A stretch of 48,480 nt of DNA from Lachnospiraceae bacterium. GTDB lineage: Bacteria > Bacillota > Clostridia > Lachnospirales > Lachnospiraceae. The position numbers and the translations under genes were made by a program. The stretch is from assembly GCA_022797535.1 (NCBI GenBank), contig JAAWKU010000008.1:1-48480 (forward strand), given 5' to 3'. Positions 9,444 through 18,875 of this stretch are shown here, in pieces (the first letter of the stretch is position 1; each line of letters starts with the position of its first letter). The notes under the pieces were generated by a model that saw only the letters and a program-made list of their open reading frames with translations, had not been told where the DNA came from and did no database searches.

Positions 9444-9829
9444 TGGAGTAGACGGGAGTCGAACCCGTGTCCAAAAGCCCATTCCCTGTCCTTCTACTAT
9501 CATAGTCTGCTGTTCCGCAATCAGCATTTTGCCGCTGCATTTCCTGTTACCGACTGGCGAACAGACTCCCCAGCCGGAACAGTAGCTTCATAATACGCCC
9601 ATGCGGGCAAAGCTTACCGCAAGTCGTTTCCCACAAAGTCGATGCCCGGACTCCAGAGTGTGGGTGCCCTGGACCGGACAAGCCGCCTGAGGCGGCGTCA
9701 CTCACAGCTTATTAGGCTGCAAATGCTAACTGATTATTGTCTTCAGCGTTTAGTTTAATTGTGCGATTAACGTGTCGCAACGGATAGCTTCTCCAGCTGC
9801 AAGACCCCTGTCGAAACCTTTACTACCCC
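9444..9829 (-). ncRNA. ssrA: tmRNA
   Basis: Transfer-messenger RNA rescues stalled ribosomes and tags the unfinished protein for degradation. Read leftward, the 5' end GGGGTAG pairs with the 3' CTACTCC to form the tRNA-like acceptor stem. The 3' part carries a T-arm-like GGTTCGACTCCCGT motif. The tag reading frame lies at 9747-9712 and encodes AEDNNQLAFAA followed by TAA. It ends in the usual small hydrophobic residues recognised by ClpXP. The terminal CCA is not encoded: TGA follows the discriminator A, so CCA must be added after processing. Ends are placed from the acceptor stem and may be off by a base. The gene lies just downstream of smpB, whose protein is its obligate partner. Confidence 0.95.
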
Positions 9830-9889
9830 GTATAACCAGCCGTCCAAACCATCGGACCACTGCTTTTCTGCTCTCTTGCGAGCATTTTT

Positions 9890-9918
9890 ATTATAGCATC
9901 TTCCATCGTTTTTGGCAA
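9890..9918 (-). promoter_or_regulatory. Promoter of ssrA
   Basis: Read leftward: -35 TTGCCA, a 17-bp spacer, and a consensus -10 TATAAT. The predicted start is about 55 bases upstream of the mature tmRNA, leaving a 5' leader with two small hairpins (GCTC/GAGC and GTCC/GGAC) that processing would remove. Confidence 0.8.
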
Positions 9919-9990
9919 GTGAACCTGTCAATCATTTTTTTAGAAAATCAACCATTTTTTGGCAATCATCCATTTGGGCAAAATTGGCAT

Positions 9991-10461
9991 TTACAGGTTT
10001 TTAACCTTAAATTCCTTCTCTGCCTCCCGGCGCTGGTCTTTTTTGGCGATATCCTGACGCTTGTCGTACAGCTTCTTCCCCCTTGCAAGGCCGATTTCCA
10101 CCTTAACTTTGCCCTCCTTGAAGTACACCTGCAGCGGCACCAGGGTCAGTCCCTTCTCTGCCACCTTACCAGACAGCTTGTTGATCTCGTATTTGTGCAG
10201 AAGCAGCTTCTTGATCCGCAGCGGATCCTTGTTGAAAATATTTCCCTTCTCATAAGGACTCACATGCATGCCATACACATATACCTCCCCGTTTTCTATA
10301 CGGATAAAGGATTCCTTGATGCTGCACTTACCCTGGCGCATGGATTTAACCTCTGTGCCGTGGAGGGCAATACCCGCCTCGTAACTCTCCTCGATAAAAT
10401 AGTCATGGTAAGCCTTTTTGTTATTGGCGATCAATTTCTGCTTTTCTTTCTGCTTTGCCAT
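9991..10461 (-). CDS. smpB: SsrA-binding protein SmpB
   Basis: SmpB binds the tRNA-like part of tmRNA and brings it into the empty A site of stalled ribosomes. The protein has 156 residues, normal for the family. Recognisable blocks are [19 protein letters not shown] and [14 protein letters not shown] near the start, the HVSPYEKGN loop, and the basic tail ([14 protein letters not shown]) that enters the mRNA channel. The start ATG follows a GGAGAGAGG sequence. It lies 16 bases after rnr and just upstream of ssrA, so an exonuclease, the tagging RNA and its carrier protein are grouped, as in many Firmicutes. Confidence is very high. Confidence 0.97.
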   Translation of the reverse strand: MAKQKEKQKLIANNKKAYHDYFIEESYEAGIALHGTEVKSMRQGKCSIKESFIRIENGEVYVYGMHVSPYEKGNIFNKDPLRIKKLLLHKYEINKLSGKVAEKGLTLVPLQVYFKEGKVKVEIGLARGKKLYDKRQDIAKKDQRREAEKEFKVKNL

Positions 10462-10477
10462 GTTCCTCTCTCCTTAT

Positions 10478-12775
10478 TCAAAGTTCTGCTTCCCCATCCT
10501 CTGCCAGATCAAAATCAATGGTGCGCAGCAGCCGATCCGTGCCCGCCACCCGCACGGCCACCGGCTGCCCCAGGCCAAAGACGCGGCCCGTGGCCTCTCC
10601 CACCATCTCATAGCTGTCCTCGTGATAACAGTAATAATCTCCGGGCAGGCGGGACACATGCACCAGTCCCTCCACGGTGTTGGGCAGTTCCACATAGATC
10701 CCCCAGGCCGTGACGCCGGATACCACCCCCTCATAGACCTCTCCGATCCGTTCCTCCATATACTGGACTTTTTTCAGCTTATCCGTCTCTCGTTCCGCCT
10801 CATCGGCACGGCGTTCCAGTCGGGAGGACTGATTGGCCACCTCCGGCAAAATGTCCCGGTAGTGGCGAACCCGCTCTTCGTTCAGCCTGCCCCGGAGCTG
10901 CTCCTTGATGATACGATGAATCTGCAGATCCGGATAACGCCTTATAGGGGAAGTAAAATGGCAATACTGTTGGCAGGCCAGGCCAAAATGCCCGTCGCAT
11001 TCGGTGCTGTATTTGGCCTGTTTCATGCTTCGCAGTGTAAGCCTGCTGATCATGGCTTCCTCCGGCTCACCCTCCACTTTCTGTAAGAGTTTCTGGATCT
11101 CCTTGGGATGAATATCGGCCGGACGGCCTTTCGCCCGGTCTCTTCGGATGTTCTCACGTCCCCCCGCCGCCCGGCCTCCCATCTGGCCGATATTTTTAAT
11201 ATAGTATCCAAAATTGTGCAGAAAAGCCGCCAGCTTCTGAATCTTGTCCTGATCGGGAGCCTGATGCACCCGATATACAAAGGGCAGTTCCTGCCAGTAA
11301 AAATGCTGTGCCACAGTTTCGTTGGCCGCCAACATAAAGTCCTCGATCATTCGGGTAGCCACATTGCGCTCATAAGGTTGTATCTCCTGGGGCATGCCCT
11401 TTTCATCCAGCAAAATTTTGCATTCCGGGAAATCAAAGTCGATACCGCCCCTCTCCCACCGCTTTTTTCGCAACAGCGCCGACAGGGCTTCCATCTCCCT
11501 GAGCATGGGTAAAAGCTGTGCATACTCTGCAAAAGAGGATTCCTTCTCCGTCAGACCCTCCTCCGTAAGCAGCCGTTTTACCCCGGTATAGGACATGCGG
11601 TGGCGCACCCGGATCACGGATTCGCAGATCTCATAATCCGTGATATTTCCCCTGAGATCAATGGTCATCAGGCAACTCAGCGCCAGACGGTCCACCCCCT
11701 CATTCAGGGAACAGATACCGTTGGACAGCACATGGGGCAGCATGGGGATCACCCGGTCCACCAGATAGACGCTGGTGCCCCGCTTCAAGGCTTCCCGATC
11801 CAGGGCCGATCCCTCCTGCACATAATTGGTCACATCCGCAATATGCACTCCCAGACGGTAATATTCACCGTCAAATGTGACGCTCACCGCATCGTCCAGA
11901 TCTTTGGCGTCTTCCCCGTCTATGGTGATCAGCTGCTGCTCCCGCAGGTCCCGGCGCCCCGCCATATCTGCCCCCGAGACCTCCTGGGACACCCGCTCCG
12001 CCTGGTTCAGCACCTTTTCCCCAAAGCCTTCCGGAAGTTCATAGCCCCGCACGATGGACAGGATGTCCACTCCCGGATCATTCACATGTCCAAGGATCTC
12101 TGTTACCTTTCCCTGGGGATTGCGGTCACCGCTGCCGTAGTCGGTGATCTCCACCACCACTTTATGACCGGTAACAGCCCCTTTAGACCATTCCTGAGGT
12201 ACAAAAATATCCTGAGACAGCCTGCGGTTATCCGGCGTTACGAATCCGAAATTCCTGGACTTCTGATAAATCCCCACCACCTGAGTAATGCCCCTGGTCA
12301 AAACCCGCAGCACACGGGCCGTTGTCCGGGTCTCCGTTCGGATTCCTTCCCGGGCTTCCCGGGACCGGCCGCCAGCATTCCCGCTGTTCAGCAGAACCAC
12401 CTGAACCTTGTCCCCGTAGAAAGCGCCACCGGTCATCTCCTGGGGAATATACAGATCCTCGGACAGTTCCTCTACCTCCACGAACCCAAAACCTTTGGCA
12501 TGGCTGATAAATGTACCCGTCAGAATCTGCCCGTCCGGCTTTTTATATTTTCCCTGGGCATTTACGGTCAGCCGTCCCTCCACCAAAAGTTCTTCCAAAA
12601 GACAGCGCAGTTCCCCGCGTTCTTCCCGGGGCACCTGCATCAGCATAGCCAGTTCTTTCTCTTTCATGGGAACATACTGCCTGTCCGCCACCAGTTCACA
12701 CAGAAGATCCTTCCTCTTTTCTCTGGCTGTTTTCTCTATACTTTCTATATGATCCATATTTTCCCTATTTTGCAT
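10478..12775 (-). CDS. rnr: Ribonuclease R (3'-5' exoribonuclease, RNB family)
   Basis: RNase R degrades structured RNA from the 3' end and also removes the faulty mRNA during tmRNA rescue, which fits its place before smpB and ssrA. The 765-residue protein has an N-terminal helical domain and cold-shock-like OB folds, one of them around ISHAKGFGFVEVEEL. The RNB catalytic block has the metal-binding aspartates in TIDGEDAKDLDDAVSV. A C-terminal S1 domain (YEGVVSGVTAWGIYVEL) and a short acidic tail follow. The frame stays open further upstream, but I chose the ATG at 12775 because GGAG sits seven bases before it. The ATG at 12757 is an alternative. The distance from the secG terminator suggests its own promoter, which I could not place with confidence. 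Confidence 0.95.
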   Translation of the reverse strand: MQNRENMDHIESIEKTAREKRKDLLCELVADRQYVPMKEKELAMLMQVPREERGELRCLLEELLVEGRLTVNAQGKYKKPDGQILTGTFISHAKGFGFVEVEELSEDLYIPQEMTGGAFYGDKVQVVLLNSGNAGGRSREAREGIRTETRTTARVLRVLTRGITQVVGIYQKSRNFGFVTPDNRRLSQDIFVPQEWSKGAVTGHKVVVEITDYGSGDRNPQGKVTEILGHVNDPGVDILSIVRGYELPEGFGEKVLNQAERVSQEVSGADMAGRRDLREQQLITIDGEDAKDLDDAVSVTFDGEYYRLGVHIADVTNYVQEGSALDREALKRGTSVYLVDRVIPMLPHVLSNGICSLNEGVDRLALSCLMTIDLRGNITDYEICESVIRVRHRMSYTGVKRLLTEEGLTEKESSFAEYAQLLPMLREMEALSALLRKKRWERGGIDFDFPECKILLDEKGMPQEIQPYERNVATRMIEDFMLAANETVAQHFYWQELPFVYRVHQAPDQDKIQKLAAFLHNFGYYIKNIGQMGGRAAGGRENIRRDRAKGRPADIHPKEIQKLLQKVEGEPEEAMISRLTLRSMKQAKYSTECDGHFGLACQQYCHFTSPIRRYPDLQIHRIIKEQLRGRLNEERVRHYRDILPEVANQSSRLERRADEAERETDKLKKVQYMEERIGEVYEGVVSGVTAWGIYVELPNTVEGLVHVSRLPGDYYCYHEDSYEMVGEATGRVFGLGQPVAVRVAGTDRLLRTIDFDLAEDGEAEL

Positions 12776-12833
12776 ACACCATCTCCATGCCTGCCCCGGA
12801 CGCACCCGGAGCAATATCCAGGCGGAATAATGT

Positions 12834-12862
12834 AAAAAAACACCCTTGACCAGCAAGGGTGC
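12834..12862 (-). terminator. Intrinsic terminator after secG
   Basis: Read leftward: CACCCTTG, a CTGGT loop, CAAGGGTG, then seven T. It begins 14 bases after the secG stop and separates secG from rnr. Confidence 0.9.
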
Positions 12863-12875
12863 TCTTCTTTCGCCT

Positions 12876-13115
12876 TTAGAATGCGTTCAGGTTCAGTACC
12901 ACAGCAAAAAGGATAAATGCCACAGCCAGGATCTTGGTGAGTTTCACCAGCATTCCCTCCATGGAACGACCCTTATTTTTACCCCAATAGGTTTCTGCTG
13001 CTCCGCTGATCGCGCCAAGTCCTGCCGCCTTGCCTTCCTGCATTAATACTACAATCACCAGTGCTATACAATCAATAATGAACAAAACTGTCAGAATAAT
13101 TCTCAATACTCCCAT
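12876..13115 (-). CDS. secG: Preprotein translocase subunit SecG
   Basis: SecG is the small accessory subunit of the SecYEG channel that exports unfolded proteins. This 79-residue protein has the expected two membrane helices, about residues 3-23 and 56-77. Between them is a cytoplasmic loop with the family motif [17 protein letters not shown] and the pattern [10 protein letters not shown]. Length and layout are typical. It is preceded by a good promoter and a structured leader and followed by a strong terminator, so it appears to be a single-gene transcript. The start ATG follows AGAGGT. Confidence 0.95.
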   Translation of the reverse strand: MGVLRIILTVLFIIDCIALVIVVLMQEGKAAGLGAISGAAETYWGKNKGRSMEGMLVKLTKILAVAFILFAVVLNLNAF

Positions 13116-13150
13116 TACAATACCTCTTTCCTCTTAGCCCTTCGATGAGA

Positions 13151-13180
13151 GTGCGGTCCTTACACCCTGTGGTGTCGCAC
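13151..13180 (-). other. Hairpin in the 5' leader of secG
   Basis: Arms GTGCG/CGCAC and ACACC/GGTGT form one interrupted stem with a CTGT loop and a six-base bulge on one side. It lies directly after the predicted transcription start and about 35 bases before the secG start. Its role is unknown; transcript stability is one simple possibility. Confidence 0.5.
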
Positions 13181-13187
13181 AAAAATG

Positions 13188-13216
13188 ATTATAGCATAAT
13201 TATTCCCTATACGCAA
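13188..13216 (-). promoter_or_regulatory. Promoter of secG
   Basis: Read leftward: -35 TTGCGT, a 17-bp spacer, and -10 TATAAT. The hairpin leader starts within about ten bases of the -10 box. Confidence 0.75.
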
Positions 13217-13234
13217 GTACCTTTCATTTTATTT

Positions 13235-14599
<1,365 letters not shown>

Positions 14600-14642
14600 C
14601 TATGAGTGTCTCCAAAAAGGGGGCTGTTTATGCACTTTTCCA

Positions 14643-15665
14643 TTATTCAAAGACCCAGAGATGCTTCATCTGCCTGCTGATCTGTTCATAACTCCAGCTT
14701 TGACGGCTCCGGGCCACGCAGTTGGGATCATTGACCAGAAAGCCGTCCTGGTCATAGCCGTATATCACAATAAAATGTCCGCCTGCCGTAAAGTCCCCGG
14801 GCTTCATGGAACAAATCAGCACGGCTCCCTGGTCCAGTGCGGCTTTCATTTCCCACTCCGACCCTTCTGGCTGGCTCACTCTCACCCCGTAGATAGGGGC
14901 CACATCCTCCATCAGGGCCCACAGCGTACCGGTTCCCGGCAGATAATACCCGTTATCCATGCTGTAGTCCCCGATGAAGTCCGGCGTCAAACGCTCATCC
15001 TCTGTGAGATAGTATAGTGCCATGGACAGGCAGGTGGGGCCGCAGCCGGAAACGGCGATGCAGCTGTTGTCCCCGTAGGGCGCATAGCCCCAGCGGGGAT
15101 CCCATTGCAGAAAGAGAGGAAATTCCTCTTTCTTTTCACCGTTGGTGAGCCCCCCTGCGCCCATATGCTCCGCTGTGGGCCAGCCTTCCACAAAATCCGC
15201 CATCTCCGGGTTATTGGCCAGAGCCTCCAACAGCCTGGCCGGGTACGCCCCGCTGTCACGCAGGATGGCGGCAATCCGTTCGTCCTGTTTTCCCAATTCC
15301 TCAAGTCTCTCCATCACCTGGCGGTCGGTTCGGTCCTGGGGCCTTTCCACATAGTCCAGCCCACATTTTTCCGGGTAAGACAACTCCAGGGTGCCTATCA
15401 CCTCCTCACCGGCGCCATCATGACCCAAATCCGCGGTGCGAAAAATGTCCTGCCCCACATCGCTGCCCTCCGAAGCTCCGGCGTTTTCTCCGCAGTACAG
15501 AGAAAGTATATTGTAAGCGTAGCTGATCTGCTCCTTCTGTTCCCTGAGCTGTGCCCGAACCTGTGTCAGCTGCACCAGACACAGCACGATACAGACCCAT
15601 GCCGCCATCATCCCTACTGTCAAAAAGTAAATTTGCTGTTTTCTCTTTATGTTCTTCTGCTGCAT
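14643..15665 (-). CDS. Membrane-anchored C39-like (papain-fold) cysteine peptidase
   Basis: The 340-residue protein begins with a basic segment and one membrane helix (about residues 12-31, FLTVGMMAAWVCIVLCLVQL). A short coiled-coil-like segment and an acidic linker follow. The C-terminal half matches Peptidase_C39_2 proteins: a catalytic cysteine in SGCGPTCLSMALYYL (about residue 208), histidine in GGHFIVIYGYD (about 292) and aspartate in VNDPN (about 307). The expected location is the outer face of the membrane. These domains cut peptides or cross-link bridges, but the substrate is unknown. There is no ABC-transporter domain, so it is not a bacteriocin exporter of the LanT type. The start follows GGGAGG. 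It lies upstream of eno with no clear functional link. Confidence 0.8.
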   Translation of the reverse strand: MQQKNIKRKQQIYFLTVGMMAAWVCIVLCLVQLTQVRAQLREQKEQISYAYNILSLYCGENAGASEGSDVGQDIFRTADLGHDGAGEEVIGTLELSYPEKCGLDYVERPQDRTDRQVMERLEELGKQDERIAAILRDSGAYPARLLEALANNPEMADFVEGWPTAEHMGAGGLTNGEKKEEFPLFLQWDPRWGYAPYGDNSCIAVSGCGPTCLSMALYYLTEDERLTPDFIGDYSMDNGYYLPGTGTLWALMEDVAPIYGVRVSQPEGSEWEMKAALDQGAVLICSMKPGDFTAGGHFIVIYGYDQDGFLVNDPNCVARSRQSWSYEQISRQMKHLWVFE

Positions 15666-15796
15666 CCTCTCATCCTCCCATTTTCAGACAGGATACCTTT
15701 GCATCCGGCTTCCTGTCCTGTCATGGGTTTTATTTTCCTGCCATGCTGTCACATACTTGTATCTACATTGTCTAATTTATGCCTAATCTGAAAATG

Positions 15797-16819
15797 TCAT
15801 AGCGGCTTTCCCTCCAGGATCTCCAGATAATCCTGATAATTCTTTTCCAGCAGCGCAGGCGTATCCAGTCCGTAGGGACACTTGCTCCTGCATTTTCCGC
15901 AGTGCAGACACTCTTTAATCCTGTGCATCTTCTCCTGCATCTGGGGCGTAAGCTGGGCCTGAGAAGGAGCCCTGCGGATCATCAGGCTCATCCGGGCCAT
16001 ATTGTTGATCTCAATTCCCACAGGGCAGGGCATACAATATCCGCAGCCCCTGCAAAAATCCCCCAGCAGTTCCTGCCTGTCATGGGCGATCACCGCCTCC
16101 AGCTCCGGATCCATCCCGGGGGGATTGTCAATATAGGAAAGGAATTCGTCCAGTTCCGACTCCCGCTGAACCCCCCATATGGGCAGCACATTCCCGTACT
16201 GCGCCAGGAAGGCATAGGCCGCCGCGGAATTGGTAATCAGCCCGCCGGACAGCGCCTTCATGGCGATAAAGCCCATATCGGCCTCTTCCGTTTTCCTCAC
16301 CAATTCAATGTCTTTCTCCGTGGCCAGATAGCAGAAGGGGAATTGCAGCGTCTCATACAGGCCGCTCTCCACAGCCTCTGTTGCCACGTTCAGCCGGTGG
16401 TTGGTGATGCCAATATGGCGCACCTTCCCCTGGGCCCTGGCCTCCAGCATGGCCTCGTACAGCCCTGTGCCATCCCCCGGTCTGGGGCAAAAGGAAGGAT
16501 TGTGGAACTGGTAGATGTCAATATAATCTGTCCGCAGATTTCCCAGAGAGGTCTCCAGATCTTTCCAGAACTCCTCCGGGGTGGAGGCCCCGGTCTTGGT
16601 GGCTATGTACACCTTTTCCCGCATGCCCTGAAAAGCCTCCCCCACCTTCTCCTCACTGTCCGTATACCATCTGGCCGTGTCAAAAAAAGTCACTCCCTGG
16701 CAGTAAGCCCTGCGCAGCAGCTTCACAGCCTCCTCCCTGCCGATGCGCTGGATGGGTAAGGCTCCGAACGCATTTTTCTCCACTGTGATCCCTGTTTTCC
16801 CCAATGTAACCTTCGCCAT
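15797..16819 (-). CDS. Aldo/keto reductase with C-terminal 2x[4Fe-4S] ferredoxin domain
   Basis: The 340-residue protein joins a TIM-barrel aldo/keto reductase to an iron-sulfur module. The catalytic tetrad is visible as Asp47, Tyr52, Lys75 and His106, in FFDTARWY, ATKTG and YQFHNP. The tail carries cysteine groups CRGCGYCMPCPVG and CLHCGKCRSKCPYG. The first has two residues between its last cysteines instead of the usual three, which may change or weaken that cluster. Proteins of this type are common in Clostridia and are presumed redox enzymes with unidentified substrates. A good AAGGAGGA site precedes the ATG. Upstream lie a single copy of the 33-bp repeat found near tsf and a 30-bp tandem repeat array. 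Confidence 0.88.
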   Translation of the reverse strand: MAKVTLGKTGITVEKNAFGALPIQRIGREEAVKLLRRAYCQGVTFFDTARWYTDSEEKVGEAFQGMREKVYIATKTGASTPEEFWKDLETSLGNLRTDYIDIYQFHNPSFCPRPGDGTGLYEAMLEARAQGKVRHIGITNHRLNVATEAVESGLYETLQFPFCYLATEKDIELVRKTEEADMGFIAMKALSGGLITNSAAAYAFLAQYGNVLPIWGVQRESELDEFLSYIDNPPGMDPELEAVIAHDRQELLGDFCRGCGYCMPCPVGIEINNMARMSLMIRRAPSQAQLTPQMQEKMHRIKECLHCGKCRSKCPYGLDTPALLEKNYQDYLEILEGKPL

Positions 16820-16831
16820 ACTGTCCTCCTT

Positions 16832-16864
16832 ATTTTAGTTCCGCGTCTTTCCGGAAAGCACACA
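16832..16864 (-). repeat. Single copy of a 33-bp intergenic repeat (element C)
   Basis: This 33-base segment has the same length and the same ends as the repeat copies between rpsB and tsf. It shares 13 identical bases ATTTTAGTTCCGC at one side and CACACA at the other. Read leftward it ends in GCGGAACTAAAAT and runs straight into the ribosome binding site of the aldo/keto reductase gene, the same placement as in elements A and B. Confidence 0.6.
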
Positions 16865-16890
16865 CCACCGGTACTGAGGGACCTGCCGCT

Positions 16891-17010
16891 ATGCCGTCCC
16901 ATTCCCCGGCAATACGTAAAATATCGTCCTGTTCTCCGGCTGTGCGCATAATATCGTTCCGTTCTCCGGCTGTGCGCATAATACCGTCCCGTTCTCCGGC
17001 TGTGCGTAAA
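16891..17010. repeat. Four tandem 30-bp repeats
   Basis: Four consecutive 30-bp units start at 16891, 16921, 16951 and 16981. The middle two differ at only two positions; the outer ones are more diverged. The shared core is GTTCTCCGGCTGTGCG. The array fills the gap between the gpmI terminator and the aldo/keto reductase gene. There is no spacer between units and no long open frame needed to explain them. Confidence 0.85.
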
Positions 17011-17020
17011 ATAATGTGTT

Positions 17021-17050
17021 AAAAGGGTAAGCGCCTGACGCGCTTACCCT
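17021..17050 (-). terminator. Intrinsic terminator after gpmI
   Basis: Read leftward: AGGGTAAGCGC, loop GTCAG, GCGCTTACCCT, then a short T run. The 11-bp stem is perfect. It begins 27 bases after the gpmI stop. Confidence 0.85.
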
Positions 17051-17076
17051 CTGGGAAATCCCCTGTGTCCTGTCTC

Positions 17077-18621
17077 TTACTTTCTCACCAGCAGACTCTT
17101 GCCAGTCATCTCCACAGGCTGCTCCTTACCCATGAGCTCTATCAGCGTGGGAATGATATCCGCCAGACAGCCGCCTTCCCGCAAACCGTAAGCCGGATCC
17201 GCGTTCACCAGGATAAAGGGCACCTGATTGGTGGTGTGAGCGGTGAAAGGCGCACCAGTGTCATAGTCCACCAGCTGCTCCGCATTGCCATGGTCCGCGC
17301 AGATAAACATAACGCCACCTGCTTCCCGGATGGCGTCTACCGCCCTGCCCACACAGGTATCCACGGCCTCCACAGCTTTTACGGCCGCCTCCTGTACGCC
17401 GGTATGCCCCACCATATCCGGATTGGCAAAATTGATGATGATCACGTCATATTTGTCACTGCGGATAGCCTCGCACAGCCTGTCACACACTTCGTAAGCG
17501 CTCATCTGGGGTTTCAGATCATAGGTGGCCACATCCTTGGGAGAATTCACCAGCACTCTGTCCTCGCCCGGGTTGGGCTCCTCCACGCCGCCGTTAAAGA
17601 AGAAGGTCACATGGGCATACTTCTCGGTCTCGGCGATCCTGGCCTGGGTCATATGATTGGCCGCCAGCCACTCGCCAAAGGTATTGGTAACGGCCACCTT
17701 GTGGAACGCCACATCCTTGTTGGGAATGGTAGGGTCGTAATCGCTGAAGCACACAAAGGTGATGTCCTTCCTGGCTCCCCGGTCAAAGCCCTTGAAATCA
17801 TCGTCGCAGAAAGCCCTGGTGATCTCTCTGGCGCGGTCCGGCCGGAAGTTGAAGAATACCACGGAGTCCCCGTCCTGCACCACCGCCACAGGCTTGCCGT
17901 CCTCCACCGCCACCGTGGGCTTTACAAACTCATCGGTCTCCTCCCGGTCGTAGGACTGCTGGATGCCGCAGATGCCGCAGGCGGCAGTCAGTCCCTCTCC
18001 CCTGGTCATGGCATCGTAGGCCAGCTTCACCCGGTCATAGTTATTATCCCTGTCCATGGCATAATAGCGGCCCATAACGGAAGCGATTTTTCCTACGCCA
18101 ATCTTCTCCATCTCCGCCGCCAGGTCCTGGGCAAAACCCTTGCCGCTTGCGGGAGGCGTGTCCCTGCCATCCAGAAAACAATGTACATACACCTTGTCAA
18201 GTCCCTGCCTCTTAGCAAGTTCCAGCAGGCCATACAGATGGGTATTGTGGCTGTGAACGCCGCCGTCGGAGAGAAGGCCCATAAGATGCAGGGCGCTGCC
18301 ATTCTTTCTGCAGTTTTCCACCGCCTTCAAAAGGGCCGGATTCTCAAAAAATGTCCCGTCCATAATCTCCTTTGTAATCCTGGTCAGTTCCTGATACACG
18401 ATGCGGCCTGCGCCCATGTTCAGGTGACCCACCTCGGAGTTGCCCATCTGCCCCTCCGGCAGGCCCACAGCCATGCCGCTGGCATTGCCCCTCACCCAGG
18501 GACATTCCTGCATCAATCTATCCAAATTGGGCTTCGCCGCCTGGGCCACAGCGTTGCCCTCTGCCTTTTCGTTCAGCCCGTAGCCGTCCAGGATCATTAA
18601 AACCACCGGTTTCTTGCTCAT
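17077..18621 (-). CDS. gpmI: 2,3-bisphosphoglycerate-independent phosphoglycerate mutase
   Basis: This enzyme interconverts 3- and 2-phosphoglycerate using two manganese ions and a phosphoserine intermediate. The 514-residue length is typical. Visible blocks are the N-terminal metal site VVLMILDGYGL, the phosphorylated serine in LPEGQMGNSEVGHLNMGAG, HCFLDGRDTPP, NFRPDRAREITRA, and the C-terminal metal ligands in FANPDMVGHTG and CADHGNAEQLVD. The ATG at 18621 follows GGAGGGAAT. An upstream in-frame start adding ten residues lacks that spacing. The gene has its own strong promoter and terminator. With eno nearby it covers two successive steps of lower glycolysis. Confidence 0.97.
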   Translation of the reverse strand: MSKKPVVLMILDGYGLNEKAEGNAVAQAAKPNLDRLMQECPWVRGNASGMAVGLPEGQMGNSEVGHLNMGAGRIVYQELTRITKEIMDGTFFENPALLKAVENCRKNGSALHLMGLLSDGGVHSHNTHLYGLLELAKRQGLDKVYVHCFLDGRDTPPASGKGFAQDLAAEMEKIGVGKIASVMGRYYAMDRDNNYDRVKLAYDAMTRGEGLTAACGICGIQQSYDREETDEFVKPTVAVEDGKPVAVVQDGDSVVFFNFRPDRAREITRAFCDDDFKGFDRGARKDITFVCFSDYDPTIPNKDVAFHKVAVTNTFGEWLAANHMTQARIAETEKYAHVTFFFNGGVEEPNPGEDRVLVNSPKDVATYDLKPQMSAYEVCDRLCEAIRSDKYDVIIINFANPDMVGHTGVQEAAVKAVEAVDTCVGRAVDAIREAGGVMFICADHGNAEQLVDYDTGAPFTAHTTNQVPFILVNADPAYGLREGGCLADIIPTLIELMGKEQPVEMTGKSLLVRK

Positions 18622-18680
18622 ATTCCCTCCATTTCCGCTCTCACAGAGCACATTCCTTCAGTATTTGGCTTTTCGTGGAA

Positions 18681-18709
18681 ATTATACACTTTATTTCCAC
18701 ACCGCGCAA
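18681..18709 (-). promoter_or_regulatory. Promoter of gpmI
   Basis: Read leftward: -35 TTGCGC, a 17-bp spacer, and -10 TATAAT, giving a leader of roughly 50 bases. The region is divergent from the cation transporter promoter at 18796-18824. Confidence 0.75.
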
Positions 18710-18795
18710 CTGTATTTTGTATTTCGGTTCAACGAATTTGGCAATATGCATGCCCCCGCTTTTTGAAGTCCCCCAGTTGCCCCGGGGCTTGGGGG

Positions 18796-18824
18796 TTGCA
18801 TTTCACACGACCATGGGGTAAAAT
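18796..18824 (+). promoter_or_regulatory. Promoter of the cation diffusion facilitator gene
   Basis: -35 TTGCAT, a 17-bp spacer, and -10 TAAAAT. A GC-rich hairpin (CCCCCAG/CTTGGGGG, 18770-18795) directly abuts the -35 box on the upstream side. Confidence 0.6.
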
Positions 18825-18830
18825 AGTAAG

Positions 18831-18875
18831 ACGTCCAGATTGATGAGCCCTGCCGGGTAGGCTGAAAGGAACGAC
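18831..18875 (+). other. Short structured 5' leader of the cation transporter mRNA
   Basis: The predicted transcript leader is only about 45 bases. It contains a CCTGC-CGG-GTAGG hairpin (18849-18861) that stops just before the AAAGGA ribosome binding site at 18865-18870. ACGTC near the predicted start could also pair with the GAC just before the ATG. I do not recognise a known riboswitch class here; it is too short for the published Mn or Ni/Co types as I remember them. Confidence 0.35.

Noticed and set aside
9772-10713. 313-codon frame on the + strand over ssrA, smpB and rnr
   Set aside because: It runs antisense across three confidently identified genes, and no ribosome site or family match was seen.
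11600-12835. 411-codon + strand frame opposite rnr
   Set aside because: It is a codon-bias shadow of rnr, with no recognisable domain.
16891-17010. Possible CRISPR array
   Set aside because: The 30-bp units are directly adjacent with no spacers and no cas genes nearby.
17065-18600. 511-codon + strand frame opposite gpmI
   Set aside because: It mirrors the whole of a clear gpmI gene, including its motifs, and has no independent support.
18770-18795. GC-rich hairpin as an intrinsic terminator
   Set aside because: No T run follows on either strand, and it abuts a promoter.
18831-18875. Hammerhead-like ribozyme (UGAUGAG ... GAAA motifs) in the CDF leader
   Set aside because: The core lacks the CUGANGA context and the third stem is not supported, so the resemblance is by chance.
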